DNA from: Vibrio hepatarius
GTDB taxonomy: Bacteria; Pseudomonadota; Gammaproteobacteria; Enterobacterales; Vibrionaceae
DNA length: 64,000 bases
Direction of reading: 5' to 3'
NCBI RefSeq assembly: GCF_018860525.1
Contig: NZ_JAHKPM010000015.1
Location: 29,832 to 93,831, forward strand
In this document: piece after piece, positions 1-11,200 of the stretch
Layout of the letters: every line of letters begins with the position of its first letter
How positions within the stretch are numbered: position 1 is the first letter of the stretch
The notes under the pieces: generated by a model
What the model was told of the DNA's origin: nothing
Databases searched by the model: none
Seen by the model: only the letters and a program-made list of their open reading frames with translations
Program-made: the position numbers and the translations under genes

Positions 1-45
1 TTATAAATATAATTTTTATAGTTTCTCTCAACAAAAATATTCACT

Positions 46-3000
46 ATGCCGGGTTTTGGATCTTTTAGAAAATTAATATTTATCGTTGTAACAATATTAA
101 TTCTTAGCTCTTGTGGAGGAGGGGGTGGAGAAGATTCATCCCCTCGTTCTCGAAAAATAGCAACAATTACGGGTGTGGTTTTTGATGCGCCAGTATCAAA
201 AGCTGATGTGACAATATACGAATTTAACAATGGTTTGCTAGGGCGTGAGTTAGGCACAGTATCCACTTCTGTAAAGGGGGAGTTCGCCATAGATGTGGAA
301 TCATCATCTATGCCTTTATACATTGAAGTGAAGGGAGGGATATATGAAGATCCTCTTTCGGGAGATCACGTAGAGTTTAGTAATGGTAAACCGATACATA
401 TGGCCAGTGTATTCAATTATACAGAGGGAATATCTCAACAGGTTATGGTAACCCCTCTGACTTACATTGTTACTGGCTTAGCTGAATTTAAGATAAAAAG
501 TGGGATTCCAGCGGCAAAAGCCATTGATGATTCGATAAGTATAGTGAGTTCTATGTATGGATCTGAAGAGCTTAACGTTAATTCTGTTTTACCCATTGAT
601 ATCACAAAAGGTGGTGTTTCTGGTATTGCAACTGATGGGCATTTATACGGCGCGTTACTAACAGCATACGCCTCATTTGCATACGATTTATTAAAAGAAG
701 GCGCCAATGGTGGGGATGCGTATACCTCTATGAATTTATCCGACATTGGCTATCGCGATGTATTAGCTGATGGATATCTTGATGGGGAAGAGTTAGATAG
801 AACAGGCTCGTTTCCGCAGCCTATCTATTTTGGTAATGAGCGTATTGATACAGATTTTTATACTAATTCGATTGCTCAGCACGTAATGATTGTCGTCACC
901 GATCCAGAGATTAACTTAGCATCTGGGCTAGATAGTGAACATTTTGACGAATTTATGGATGGTGCGGCTTTTGATCGTTACCAGAGCATGGCAAATTATC
1001 TTAATGATAGAGGTGTAGGAGCCAATGAAGGGGTCATTTTATCCAGAACTAAAATAGAGATTGACGAAACTCCCCCTAGCGCTGAGCGTGAAGGCAACTC
1101 TGTTCTCAAAGGTTTGGATACAGTAGAATTGCTTATTAGCGATGATATAGGAGTGTCTGATACCCAAATCACCCTACGGCATAGATTCGATGAATCAGAG
1201 CAATGGAACGACACCACATGTAGCTCTAACGAGGATAGAAATGATGTTTTATGTTGGGTTGATGACAGTGATTTTGTTGTTGGACCTAGGGAAACCAGCC
1301 TAAAAGTCAATATAAATACGACATATTTAGATCCTGAGGATGAAAGTTTATCTCCAGAAGCCTATTTACTGGTTCAAACTTCTGATGTCATGGGTAATGA
1401 AGATATGTCCGGCACTTTATTACCATTCACATGGGATAATATAGCGCCGATTATTCAGATCACTTCGGCACAAACCATTAATGAATCAACACCGACCTAC
1501 ATTCTAGAAGGGTTAGTAAAAGAAGACCCCGAGTCGTTAGTTGATGGGTTTGTTTACGTTTCACTATCGAGTGGAGCGCCACAACCTTATTTATGTACGG
1601 CAAAAATCTTTGGTTCTCAAACATGGTGTGAATTTAAAACTAATGGCTACTCTACAGCAGCGTTTGGGGATACGGCCAATTTTAAGATAACGACTGAAGA
1701 CATAAATGAGAATATAGGTGAATCCTACTTTACTTTATATAATGATAACGTTGCACCTATTTTGCAGCTGAAATACCCAGAAGAGTTCTTTAATTTTGAA
1801 GATGATCAGGGTATTAGTTTTGAAGCGGAGTATTCAGAGGCAACGTATAATAACTTGTCTGTCGGAAGCTCAACTCAGTATCTGAAGATACTTTATGATT
1901 ATGCATCAAGAGGGGTATCGGTAGTTCATCCAGAGTTAGATTTTACCGATTTTAATGAGCAGTCATTAATTGATGTCTCCTTACCTTTTGTAAGCGCTAC
2001 AATCTTTGACGATACTAGTGATGACAATGTCTATGGTTCATCTGCTGATAATTTGACTTTAAAGGTCAAGTATTTTTCAAAGGAACAAGGGGGAGATTCA
2101 TTCATCTACCAGACAGAAACCACGCAAAAAGCTAGTGACGCTGCATCCGGAAAAAATGTAGCCATTCCGTTTAAGGCTCTTAAGTATGATGTTGATGGTA
2201 AAGTTCCTCTAATGACATACCACATACCTTATTCAAAGGAGGTCCTTGATTTATATTTTGGGGATAAGACTTCCGACGATATACAGAAGTTGGCTATTTC
2301 GGTAATTGATGCATCTGGCAATGAGAGCGCTCCTCAAGAAGTTTATTTTAGGTCAACATTTGATATGCCAGAGGTGACGATTGTTTCACCCTTTATAAAT
2401 GCTCAAGTAAGGCTCGAAGGACTTAAGTCTAATGGCGCATTCAATTATCTTAAATCTTGTACTACACAGCAGGTAGGTCAAGCACATGATGTGGCAAGTT
2501 GTACGATAACTTATGATTCGGCTGACTATGAGTTTTTCCGAGTATTTGTTAAGAGTGATGGTCGTACTCACTACTATCAGTGGAGTAAAGATGAATCAAT
2601 ACCAGTTGCTATTTCTACAAATGATAACCTTGGTGCGTATTTTTCTTCTGCAGATAATACAACACTTTATATTACCGAGTTTTCAAGTTACCACACAGGA
2701 TTGTTCGATAGCCAATGGGATAGTTTGGATTCAGGTGAAAAAACGGTAGCGAAGGCTGAACAAATATTAGTGGAGGTAAACAGCGCTTTGAACAATCAAG
2801 CAAACTCAATGCTTGGTTTTGATCCTGTTCGGACTCCTTATGCGACTAATGAAATGCTGAGTTCTAGCCTTCCACCTATTTTGAGTGACGAATATATCTA
2901 CCGCTTTTTACTTGAAAGTTTGACAGAGATGGCACATGAAAACAGCGCAAGTGACGCCAGCTCCATTGATTACGCTAGCGCTTTTTATGAAGACTTATCT

Positions 3001-4902
3001 TATGATGGTATGGCTGATGGGCAAGGAGAAAGCGGTCAAATCCTTGTTGGTTTTGATGAGCTGAGTTCTGAAACTTATCGTGATAGTTTGGCTAGGTATT
3101 ATTATGAGATAGTCACTGATGCGGGTATTGAATCTCAGTATGCACTTACTCAAGCCGATCACTTTGCTACAGCAAATCCTACATTTGGAAGTGGTACTGT
3201 ATTTGATGATGCTGGAAGCAGTATTGATCAAGAACCGCCGCTAGTTACTCTTGCGCCAAATGAGGTACAAGAAGAAGGAGCATTTATTGCGAGTGACTTT
3301 GGTAATGATTTTAAAATAGCAGGTAAAGTCACTTCAACATTGATAATTGAAGATTCATCAACAGTTGATGTTGAGAGTTTAAAGGTTTTTGGTGTCGATA
3401 ATTCAAAAAAAAAATTAATTACTGATATTGATTTTGTGAATAGCGATGAGTCTACAAAATATAGGAAAGTTTATGATTTTATTATTGATTCTCAAGAAGT
3501 AATTTTTGAGGATGTCAAACAATTTGAAATTGAAGTCATTGCAAAAGATGGTGTGGGAAATAGAGTCAGCCCTACCATAGCATCAACTTATTATGTTGAT
3601 AACCAAGTACCACAAAAAGTAAGTGTGCTAGTATCTCCGGAGTTTCCAACTCAGGATGACACCGTTTCTTTTACTATCGAGTTCTCAGAACCAGTAGCTG
3701 ATGTTGAAGCGACCTTTGATGGGATTGATGTCGTCTTTGAAAAGGCAGATGAATATCAATTAGTTTGGACTGGTGAGACGTCTGAAGCTATCACCCTTAA
3801 AGCTGATGAAGTGTCAAAACAACTCATTGTTAAAGAGACTTACCATGATGAAGTGAATAACCACCATCAAGAATTTACCGAAGAAATTCTTGTCACTCCG
3901 ATGATTACAGTTGATGACGTTACTGAAGACAACATTGTTAATGGTGAAAATGATGATGACATTACACAAGTTACTTTTAGTGGCACAACAAAAGGGTATG
4001 AGAGTGGCACAAGTTTGCTTGTCAACGTGCTTTCCGATAAACGTCCTGAAGATAAATTTGGTCCTATAGAGGTTACAACCAATGGCCCTGATGGTAGTTG
4101 GATAACGCCTACTCAAAATATGACTTTTTGGGAGGAAGCTGATTTTACAGTGCAAGTCACGGGTCCAGAAATTCCCTCGGTTGGTCAGGCCACCGTCAGC
4201 AAACGCTCTAGGTATGAAGACCAAATCCAGCCCCAAGTTGTCCAGTCTGTGATAGAAGTATTGCCTACTACGCTAGAAAAAGTGAGTGACATACAAGAAG
4301 TACTCATAGATGGTCAATCCGCTTTAGTCACCTTGACTTTTAATGAGCGAGTTACGCAGCCAACGGCAATACTAAATGGGCAAAATGTTATTTTTGAAGA
4401 TCAACCTATGATCGAAGACGTTTCAATTAGCTGGGTCGGTAGGGTTGATGTACTGGAGTTACCAACTAATACCGCTACATCTTCATTGGATGTGTCTGGG
4501 TATGAAGATACCGCTTTGGAGTCTCATGGAGGTATGATGTTCAGTAAGGATATAGCACTCAAGCCTTTAACTCTCATGGACTCTATTGACGATTTACTAG
4601 CAGGTGATACAAGGATAATTTCTGTATCTGGCAGTTCAAAGGGATTTGAAAATAATGCTGAGCTAACGATAAGTGTGACTACAAAAGGCATTCCGAGCCA
4701 GAATTATACAAAAAAAACAAATGTCGGGTCTGATGGCCTTTGGCGTACTACTGATGAAGATATTTCTCAGTGGCAACAAGGTACATTACTCATCACAGTA
4801 AATGGCGAGAACAGCGTTGGTCAGGTAGCAGATGAAACAAGCCAAGAAGTTCTTTTTTCTGATGAGATAGTACCACCAGTTGATAAGGTTGTGTCTCCCT
4901 AA
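46..4902 (+). CDS. Large surface lipoprotein with bacterial Ig-like modules
   Basis: Predicted 1618-residue outer-membrane or surface lipoprotein. The N-terminus has a hydrophobic stretch ending in the lipobox LSSC (Cys23), followed by a run of glycines, typical of Vibrio surface lipoproteins. Residues about 38-90 look like a carboxypeptidase-regulatory-like beta domain. Modules opening with D-N-x-A-P-I or D-Q-E-P-P start near residues 463, 566 and 1060, the usual signature of bacterial Ig-like repeats. The C-terminal third is a duplicated pair of modules (about 1188-1390 and 1392-1605), each ending in a domain with a G-[ST]-[ST]-K-G-[YF]-E motif. The overall plan recalls large lipoproteins such as AcfD, but no HExxH metalloprotease motif was found, so enzymatic activity is unlikely. 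A role in adhesion is inference. The ATG at 46 gives the complete lipoprotein signal; no clear Shine-Dalgarno precedes it. Confidence 0.75.
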   Translation: MPGFGSFRKLIFIVVTILILSSCGGGGGEDSSPRSRKIATITGVVFDAPVSKADVTIYEFNNGLLGRELGTVSTSVKGEFAIDVESSSMPLYIEVKGGIYEDPLSGDHVEFSNGKPIHMASVFNYTEGISQQVMVTPLTYIVTGLAEFKIKSGIPAAKAIDDSISIVSSMYGSEELNVNSVLPIDITKGGVSGIATDGHLYGALLTAYASFAYDLLKEGANGGDAYTSMNLSDIGYRDVLADGYLDGEELDRTGSFPQPIYFGNERIDTDFYTNSIAQHVMIVVTDPEINLASGLDSEHFDEFMDGAAFDRYQSMANYLNDRGVGANEGVILSRTKIEIDETPPSAEREGNSVLKGLDTVELLISDDIGVSDTQITLRHRFDESEQWNDTTCSSNEDRNDVLCWVDDSDFVVGPRETSLKVNINTTYLDPEDESLSPEAYLLVQTSDVMGNEDMSGTLLPFTWDNIAPIIQITSAQTINESTPTYILEGLVKEDPESLVDGFVYVSLSSGAPQPYLCTAKIFGSQTWCEFKTNGYSTAAFGDTANFKITTEDINENIGESYFTLYNDNVAPILQLKYPEEFFNFEDDQGISFEAEYSEATYNNLSVGSSTQYLKILYDYASRGVSVVHPELDFTDFNEQSLIDVSLPFVSATIFDDTSDDNVYGSSADNLTLKVKYFSKEQGGDSFIYQTETTQKASDAASGKNVAIPFKALKYDVDGKVPLMTYHIPYSKEVLDLYFGDKTSDDIQKLAISVIDASGNESAPQEVYFRSTFDMPEVTIVSPFINAQVRLEGLKSNGAFNYLKSCTTQQVGQAHDVASCTITYDSADYEFFRVFVKSDGRTHYYQWSKDESIPVAISTNDNLGAYFSSADNTTLYITEFSSYHTGLFDSQWDSLDSGEKTVAKAEQILVEVNSALNNQANSMLGFDPVRTPYATNEMLSSSLPPILSDEYIYRFLLESLTEMAHENSASDASSIDYASAFYEDLSYDGMADGQGESGQILVGFDELSSETYRDSLARYYYEIVTDAGIESQYALTQADHFATANPTFGSGTVFDDAGSSIDQEPPLVTLAPNEVQEEGAFIASDFGNDFKIAGKVTSTLIIEDSSTVDVESLKVFGVDNSKKKLITDIDFVNSDESTKYRKVYDFIIDSQEVIFEDVKQFEIEVIAKDGVGNRVSPTIASTYYVDNQVPQKVSVLVSPEFPTQDDTVSFTIEFSEPVADVEATFDGIDVVFEKADEYQLVWTGETSEAITLKADEVSKQLIVKETYHDEVNNHHQEFTEEILVTPMITVDDVTEDNIVNGENDDDITQVTFSGTTKGYESGTSLLVNVLSDKRPEDKFGPIEVTTNGPDGSWITPTQNMTFWEEADFTVQVTGPEIPSVGQATVSKRSRYEDQIQPQVVQSVIEVLPTTLEKVSDIQEVLIDGQSALVTLTFNERVTQPTAILNGQNVIFEDQPMIEDVSISWVGRVDVLELPTNTATSSLDVSGYEDTALESHGGMMFSKDIALKPLTLMDSIDDLLAGDTRIISVSGSSKGFENNAELTISVTTKGIPSQNYTKKTNVGSDGLWRTTDEDISQWQQGTLLITVNGENSVGQVADETSQEVLFSDEIVPPVDKVVSP

Positions 4903-4984
4903 CATTTGGATGTAAGGTATATCCAACATACCGGAGTGTAATAGATACAAAACGTCATTTCTGAATAAAAAACAATCAATAAAG

Positions 4985-5019
4985 CTCAATGGGCATAATA
5001 AGAAGTAGACCCCATTGAG
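4985..5019. terminator. Stem-loop after the surface lipoprotein gene
   Basis: A perfect 9-bp inverted repeat (CTCAATGGG / CCCATTGAG) with a 17-nt spacer lies 83 bp after the lipoprotein stop. There is no good T-run behind it on the plus strand, so it is a weak terminator candidate. The rest of the 325-bp gap between 4903 and 5227 holds no convincing gene. Confidence 0.35.
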
Positions 5020-5227
5020 TCTTATCACACCTAGTTAGCTCTTTTGGCAAAAAAGGTTGTTTGATTTTGGTATTTGTTACAGTTCTCGACATCTTCACTT
5101 CCTCACTGGCTTTGAGTTCTTTGTTGCTCTCGAGATGAAAAAACTTAATTCTCATCACAGTTTTTATATTTTTATTTTATAAACTGCACACTTGATTTTG
5201 AGATAAATAAGACCCTAAGGACTTTGC

Positions 5228-6325
5228 ATGAACAAAACATTGATTTCGCTACTACTTGCAAGTGCATTGACACTCGGTGCGTCAACACCTGCAATCGCAG
5301 ATTCAGAGCAAGCCGTACAAGCCTCTGCGCAATACACAGATTTGGTAACAAAACGTGAGGTAGTCGATAAGCTTTTAAATGATGCGGTAAGCGCATTTAA
5401 GTCGCCTGCACGAGTTTCTCACGCTGGTTTTACAGCGAAAATGCCAAGCAATATGGAAATAGTGACCGATCGCCTCTTGCAAGCATACCAACTCGAACCT
5501 TACCGAACGGATCTGTTGATTTCAGCGGCGAATGCGCAAATCTATAACAAGAATGTTGATCGAGCGATTGAGTTATTTGAGCAAGCTTTATCAGCCGCGC
5601 CTGATGATATTGATTTACACACGTATTTGGCTGTGTGGCAAAAATTTAAGGGTAACGAGGAAAAATCACAAAAGCATAGACAGGCTCTGACTAAACTCAA
5701 TGCTGGAAAAGCGCAAGACTTAAGCAAAATTTTCCAAACGATTGACCGAGTAGTTGCGACGCCGCTGAAAGATCAAGCGGATAAGGGCGTGCTTAGTGAT
5801 AGTGGAGCGATCGTAACTTTGGGGTATGCGTTAAACCCTGATGGCTCAATGCACCCAATTTTAATTGAGCGGCTTGAGACTACGTTAAAGCTCTCCAAAG
5901 CGAATCCGAAAGCGCTTATTGTTCTGACAGGGGGTGTACCGCAAAACCACAAAACGGAAGGTAAACTCATGGCTGATTGGTTAATTTCCAAAGGAGTGAG
6001 TTCCGATCGTATCATTGAAGAAAACTATGCCACTAGCACAGTGGGCAACGCGTTATTTAGCAGTTATGCCCTTGCAAGACACAAAATAAAGCATGCGACA
6101 ATCATCAGCTCGGCCAGTCATGTCCGTCGTGGTCAGGTGCTTTTTGAGGTTGCAAGTTGGCAAACAGGACCAAGTGGTATCACCTTTGATACACTGGCCT
6201 ATCCAGATAAAACACTTAATGATCTAAAACAAATCAGTGGTAGTGAACTACTTGGTATTTATCGTGACGCTTTACGCACTTACGGTATGTGGAGCTATCG
6301 CTCATACCCGTTGGAATCAAGGTAA
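5228..6325 (+). CDS. YdcF/SanA-like (DUF218) exported protein with TPR-like N-terminus
   Basis: 365-residue protein with a Sec signal peptide (cleavage near AIA-DS at residue 25). Residues about 75-145 form a helical TPR-like segment (E-x-Y-R-x-D-L and A-I-E-L-F-E-Q-A-L patterns). Residues about 190-340 match the DUF218/YdcF family: a V-T-L-G-x-A-L strand, a V-L-T-G-G turn, T-E-G-x-x-M-x-x-W-L, and an S-S-A-S-H-V-R-R segment that in this family follows the substrate pocket. Family members (ElyC, SanA) take part in envelope maintenance, but the substrate here is unknown. The ATG has AAGG seven bases upstream. It stands alone, with ArfB convergent downstream. Confidence 0.75.
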   Translation: MNKTLISLLLASALTLGASTPAIADSEQAVQASAQYTDLVTKREVVDKLLNDAVSAFKSPARVSHAGFTAKMPSNMEIVTDRLLQAYQLEPYRTDLLISAANAQIYNKNVDRAIELFEQALSAAPDDIDLHTYLAVWQKFKGNEEKSQKHRQALTKLNAGKAQDLSKIFQTIDRVVATPLKDQADKGVLSDSGAIVTLGYALNPDGSMHPILIERLETTLKLSKANPKALIVLTGGVPQNHKTEGKLMADWLISKGVSSDRIIEENYATSTVGNALFSSYALARHKIKHATIISSASHVRRGQVLFEVASWQTGPSGITFDTLAYPDKTLNDLKQISGSELLGIYRDALRTYGMWSYRSYPLESR

Positions 6326-6350
6326 TAAAATGTTTCACTGGACCAAGTTG

Positions 6351-6764
6351 TTAATGATTTACTCTCGCCCGAAGAGATTTAGTTTGAGAGCGAGTTCCTT
6401 TCGATCTTAGGCGCTTTTCGTTAGCCGCTCTGCTAGGTTTAGTTGGGCGGCGTTTTTTGGGTACTTCTGTTGCACTGCGTATTATCTGTGTGAGTCGATT
6501 GAGCGCATCTTCCTTATTTTGTTCTTGCGTCCTAAATTGTTGGGCTTTAAGCGTGATCACGCCTTGCTTTGAAATTCGGGTATCACTGAGTGACATTAAG
6601 CGTTCTTTATAGATGGCAGGGAGTGAAGAGTGAATAATATCGAACTGGAGATGTATCGCAGAAGAGACTTTGTTAACGTTTTGCCCACCAGCACCTTGTG
6701 CTCGTATCGCAGTGAGCCTAATTTCCCAAGCCTGAAGTGTAACCGTATTTGAAATTTTAAGCAT
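6351..6764 (-). CDS. arfB: Peptidyl-tRNA hydrolase ArfB (YaeJ), GGQ ribosome-rescue factor
   Basis: 137-residue RF-1-like protein. ArfB rescues stalled ribosomes by entering the A site of a non-stop complex and hydrolysing peptidyl-tRNA. The catalytic GGQ lies in R-A-Q-G-A-G-G-Q-N-V-N-K, followed by the A-I-H-L-x-F-D-I strand, and the C-terminal tail is rich in Arg/Lys/Ser (R-R-P-T-K-P-S-R-A), which in E. coli ArfB binds the empty mRNA channel. The start at 6764 (MLKISN...) is chosen because it aligns with the start of E. coli YaeJ; an 18-codon upstream extension is open but does not resemble the family. Length agrees with the family (about 140). Confidence 0.9.
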   Translation of the reverse strand: MLKISNTVTLQAWEIRLTAIRAQGAGGQNVNKVSSAIHLQFDIIHSSLPAIYKERLMSLSDTRISKQGVITLKAQQFRTQEQNKEDALNRLTQIIRSATEVPKKRRPTKPSRAANEKRLRSKGTRSQTKSLRARVNH

Positions 6765-7064
6765 AATAGATTGATGTGTCGGATTGGCACTTAAAGTATA
6801 AATTAGAAGTGTATTCAAATCTATCAGTTTTGCTTAAAAACTAATCTTTTTATAGATCTTACTGATTTTTAATATTTATTTTAATATTTCTATTATTGTT
6901 TAAATAACAATACATTAAATCATGTATTGTTTTATTTATATTTAAACCTTTAATGTTAGTGGATAATAATCACATAAACATATTAATATATTGTATTTTT
7001 AAATTAATACTTGAAAGAGTTCATATAATATTTGATATTGCACCTTGAAATTAAGGAGTAATGA

Positions 7065-8036
7065 ATGAATAAAAATAACCTACTAGCAATATTATTTTTT
7101 TCTGTACCATCTATTGCTGATACATTATCTATTGAGCCAGATATAAAAAATGGTTTACCTGCTATTATGAGTGAGCCTGTTTTATACCAAGAACCTCAAT
7201 TTGATTATTTCGATTTGACAGAAGGTTATTTAGAGCAACGTGCGGAGGCAATAGCAAAACTTCCTATTGCTTTGACTAGTATTGAGCGAGTGTGCATTCA
7301 GACATCATACAGTCATATCGATCAATATACGGAATCACCTCAATCTGGTGTACTTATTTATACTTATGCACAAGACAATAATGGAAAAAAAGTCAACAAT
7401 ACGACTATCGGTGATAGAATCAACTTAGACAGAGTGTCTGAACATTGTATTGATGAATCTAACTGGGTATACGAGAATTGGTTAGCCGACAAGAGTATGA
7501 CCTTTACTCCTTATAGCTCATCATCGTCCGTTATAAATGATGTACGTGTCATTGTTGATGGTACATTATCGTTATCACAGATACCTACAGACTTTATCCA
7601 GCAATATTATGATTTTATTAATAAAGTTGGATTTGATCAGTCTGCGGCATTTTATCACCCCGATGATATTAACAGTTTGAAAGACATGGTTGTATTGGGA
7701 CTTGAAAATAATGATCCCAGTATGAAGCTTATAAGAAATATGGCTTTTGGCAAATCGATCACTAAGGAAGATATTGCTCTAATGGCAGGGGTTGATTTTA
7801 TGAACCAGTTCCTTTCTATTATTGCCCAGTCATCAGGTAATAACACGGCTAACTTAGAATCGTTTCAAGTAATCAATGTATTTGAATATAATGATAAGAA
7901 ATATATTAATGTTGAGAAAAGAGAAAAATTAGTTGGTAGATTAATTACAAGGAATGAAGTGGTTATTTTGAGAAAATATGGGAGTTATTGGTTACTAGAA
8001 CTTCCAGAAAGCTTGACAGGCATACTGAGAAAATAG
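7065..8036 (+). CDS. Hypothetical exported protein upstream of the large toxin
   Basis: 323-residue protein with a short Sec signal peptide (cleavage after S-I-A near residue 18). A strong Shine-Dalgarno (AAGGAG at 7053-7058) fixes the ATG at 7065. I do not recognise a family. The mature protein has a paired Cys region (V-C-I-Q and H-C-I-D near residues 83 and 127), a helical centre and a beta-rich C-terminus with F-E-Y-N-D-K-K-Y-I-N-V. The gene lies in an AT-rich patch and is followed after 194 bp by the TcdB/MCF-like toxin on the same strand. Both are exported and both sit in low-G+C surroundings, so a partnership (activator, immunity or release factor) is possible but only inferred. Confidence 0.6.
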   Translation: MNKNNLLAILFFSVPSIADTLSIEPDIKNGLPAIMSEPVLYQEPQFDYFDLTEGYLEQRAEAIAKLPIALTSIERVCIQTSYSHIDQYTESPQSGVLIYTYAQDNNGKKVNNTTIGDRINLDRVSEHCIDESNWVYENWLADKSMTFTPYSSSSSVINDVRVIVDGTLSLSQIPTDFIQQYYDFINKVGFDQSAAFYHPDDINSLKDMVVLGLENNDPSMKLIRNMAFGKSITKEDIALMAGVDFMNQFLSIIAQSSGNNTANLESFQVINVFEYNDKKYINVEKREKLVGRLITRNEVVILRKYGSYWLLELPESLTGILRK

Positions 8037-8230
8037 GGGATAAATATGGTGATGAGCCGTAAGGCTATCACCATTGGATTCCATTAAATAAATCAATAAA
8101 TTTTTTATTATAAATTAATAGGAAAGATAAAGTTTATTTTTACTCAGATCTATTATTTTTAACCACTTATTTGATTGTTTTTAATTTATTTGATACTTAT
8201 ATTTTTTGCTTTCATTCATTTAGAAATTAT

Positions 8231-11200
8231 ATGAAAAAAACAATCGTATTAACGGTTTTATCCTCACTATTCTTTACGTCGTATTCGGTTAATTCAAACG
8301 ATAATAATGATATCAATTCAGTAAATTCTAGCTATATATTAAGTGTGCCCTTAGATAAAAGTCAATATCAGAAAGGATTTGATGCATTTCTTGATGTCAT
8401 GCGAAAAACACGTAACAGTGTTATAGCCAGTTCTACAAACCAACAGCTTATACAAAATATTAAAGCCGGTTTAGCCAAAGACGGTCATTGGACGATAAAT
8501 ACGCGGCAAAACTATATCTTGCTTAAAGAAAGGGTACACCAAAGCTTTTATGATGCTTATTCCTCAGATAAGCCAAAGGTGTTACAGCCACTCACGCAGC
8601 AGGAAAGTGAAAATGTATATCGGCTATTAACTGAGAAAAGCCAGTCATCAGAACATTTCCGAATCAATATTCAGGGTTTTGATGAGAGCTCAATTGCTAA
8701 CGTTAGGCAGGATGATTTTATTCGTTATGCCACATCAGCACGTTTTATACCGGAAACTTTTTATACTGAGCCTGAAGTTGATGCTTTGTTCACTTCAAGG
8801 TTGACGCTTAACTTTTCAAAACAATATTTACCCCAAATCATCGACGCTTTCTCGAAGCTTTACTCTGGTGATGTTGTTGACGTTGTGAGGCAGGCAAAAA
8901 TCCTTGCCCCTGCTAAGTTTGGTTCGTTAACAGACCAAGCTGTAATTTACTTAAATGGCGCTGATATAGATAATGCCCAACGAGTGGTCGCGTTTTTGCA
9001 TCAACATATTCCGGAACAAGCGTGGATTGAGCATACTCCGCTTGGTATGGTGGCGTTAGCAAAAGGTCAAAACTATGCAGAAAGCTCACGCATGGCTTAT
9101 TCAAGCCACGGTGGTTCAAGATCGGTTGTCGCAACCGATGCGATTCTGGAACACTTTTTTAGTGGTGAATCACTTGGCGTCCTTTTGCCAGAGACACTAA
9201 ATAAACATGGCTATGATTCGGCTCGTATCCCCTTATTAGATCCTTCTTTCGAGTACAAATCGAAGCAAGCAGCATTTTCTGAGGCATTTATAGACTTTAC
9301 TCGTGATCCGCAGAGTTTCCTGAAGAACTTTACTTTAGATGTGACACCACTCATGTCTCAATATGCTGTAAATCATGGTCAGCCAATTATGCACTTTGGT
9401 GCTGATGGGTATCAATTAAGCATTGTACAAGATGACGTTTTGACGGGTGATAAGCTTAGAGTGCTTAGTGAACCCTTATTAGACAACATGCCGTCTTTTA
9501 TTGATGTGAAAAAAAACGCTAAATATGGTCAGATGGTTATCGCACCTTCTAATGATGGAGGGACAGTTGTTGTCGTTGATCATGATGCGGACCACTTTAG
9601 AATCTATTTCGATAAGCGGCCCCACGCCTATCCACTATATGACAATGTGGTTGCTCTTCGAGATCTCAGTTCAGGGTATCGTGTGGCAGACAGTATTAAG
9701 TTCGATAAGGGACTAGATGTTACATTCTTTATCTACAATGAGCAGGGGTGGCAGAGTCTTGTACAGAAGCAGTCTTTTAATAGCTTTAGTGATCTTGAAG
9801 TAAGACGTACAGGATCGACGACATCTGTTCCTTTTTCACCCGTTAGTGAAAATTTTGGTCAAGCCTTTGTCGAAAATCGCACAGTCATTCAAGCTCAGTT
9901 AATTAGCTTGGCAGAGCGTCTCGGTATTTCAACGGCTAAGATTACTGACTTACCATACAATCCAGCTGAAATAAAACAAATAGAGACACATTCGAGCCTG
10001 ACCATGTGGAGCGATTTGCGCGCGAAAATGAACAGTAAAATCTCAGCGCAGCGACGGTCACTTGTTAGAGAGAGAATGGTCGAATTGGCCAAACTAAAAA
10101 TTCCTGGATATCCCAACAAGGCTGCAATTAAGCAAAAGCTTTCTTTATTGCGTTCTAGCCTGCTCGAATTGGATACCAATACCCAAGGTTTAATTGATCT
10201 GTCTCGGGGTATTGACCAGATGTGGCTTAATACTAAGCAAAAACAAGAGCAGGGAACCGCTGGCCTTATTGTGGCGGATGAGAGTTTACGAGCGGGCAAC
10301 TTCGATAAGGGTCAGATTCATCAACAATTTCTAGTTAAAGAAAGAGCAATTCGAAATTTATCTGGCAGTAAGCGAGTCGCTTTTGATGATGGTTATGAGA
10401 ATTATCACTCAATAGAATTGCCTGATTTTGATGAATCTATGTCCCTGAGCCAAAAACAACTTCTGCTTTTAGGTTCAACCGAAATGGATGCTCGCCAGCA
10501 AGGAGCTCTAATACGTTGGATCAATGAGAAAATGAGTACAGATAGGCTTTCTCAAGCACTCAATTCAACGGCTAAGTTTAATCAAGCAATGAAGCGCTTA
10601 GGTGGGAAAGTAATAACCAGTATTCCTCAAGATTTTGTCTTAACCTTAATGGGTGACGGTAGTGGTCGTTGTTACCCACTTGTCAGAGCTATGTCGGTTG
10701 CCATATCACGCGGAACGGATTCAATTTACCATCTTTCCAATAAACTTTTTATTGGTGCGGCAAATCCTAGTGCGGTTGAAAGTCAGTTTTTTCTTGATGC
10801 TCTGCATAATTTGCATTCTAGTCACGAAGCGCGGCAAAGCAGCCAATTGTTAGGGAGTTTCGATATTAATGGTATGGTGGCATTACTAGACAGGAGTTTG
10901 TCAGAAAAAGGACGAGTGTCTTTTTCCGTTAATACCAGTATTCATTCTGTTGGTGTCTCTGCGGTAAATGATATGGGGACTAAGCGTTTTTATCTTTATG
11001 ATCCAAACTTTTCTTTGGTTGAGTTTCCTTCGTTAAAGTCATTAAAGAAAGGCTTGGAAACCCACCTTGTGATGAATGGTTTAGCTGAGTACTACATGGC
11101 ATCTGGCACTAGAGCTAAACCTGAGTTTAATATCGTTAACATTGATGTAGAAAAAATGGCGCATGTTGAGGTGTTGCCTGGACAACAAGTGGTTGACCTA

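Noticed and set aside
1..45. Possible end of an upstream gene
   Set aside because: The 45 bases are AT-rich without coding pattern; nothing can be assigned.
3814..4236. Long minus-strand ORF inside the surface lipoprotein gene
   Set aside because: Fully contained in a coding region with good protein character on the plus strand; the antisense product has no domain or start context.
46..4902. AcfD-like M60 metalloprotease assignment for the large lipoprotein
   Set aside because: No HExxH or comparable motif was found in the chain, and the C-terminus is made of Ig-like modules.
8171..8230. Upstream extension of the giant toxin reading frame
   Set aside because: The 20 extra codons (Phe/Tyr/His rich) precede a perfect signal peptide start at 8231; an exported protein should begin there.
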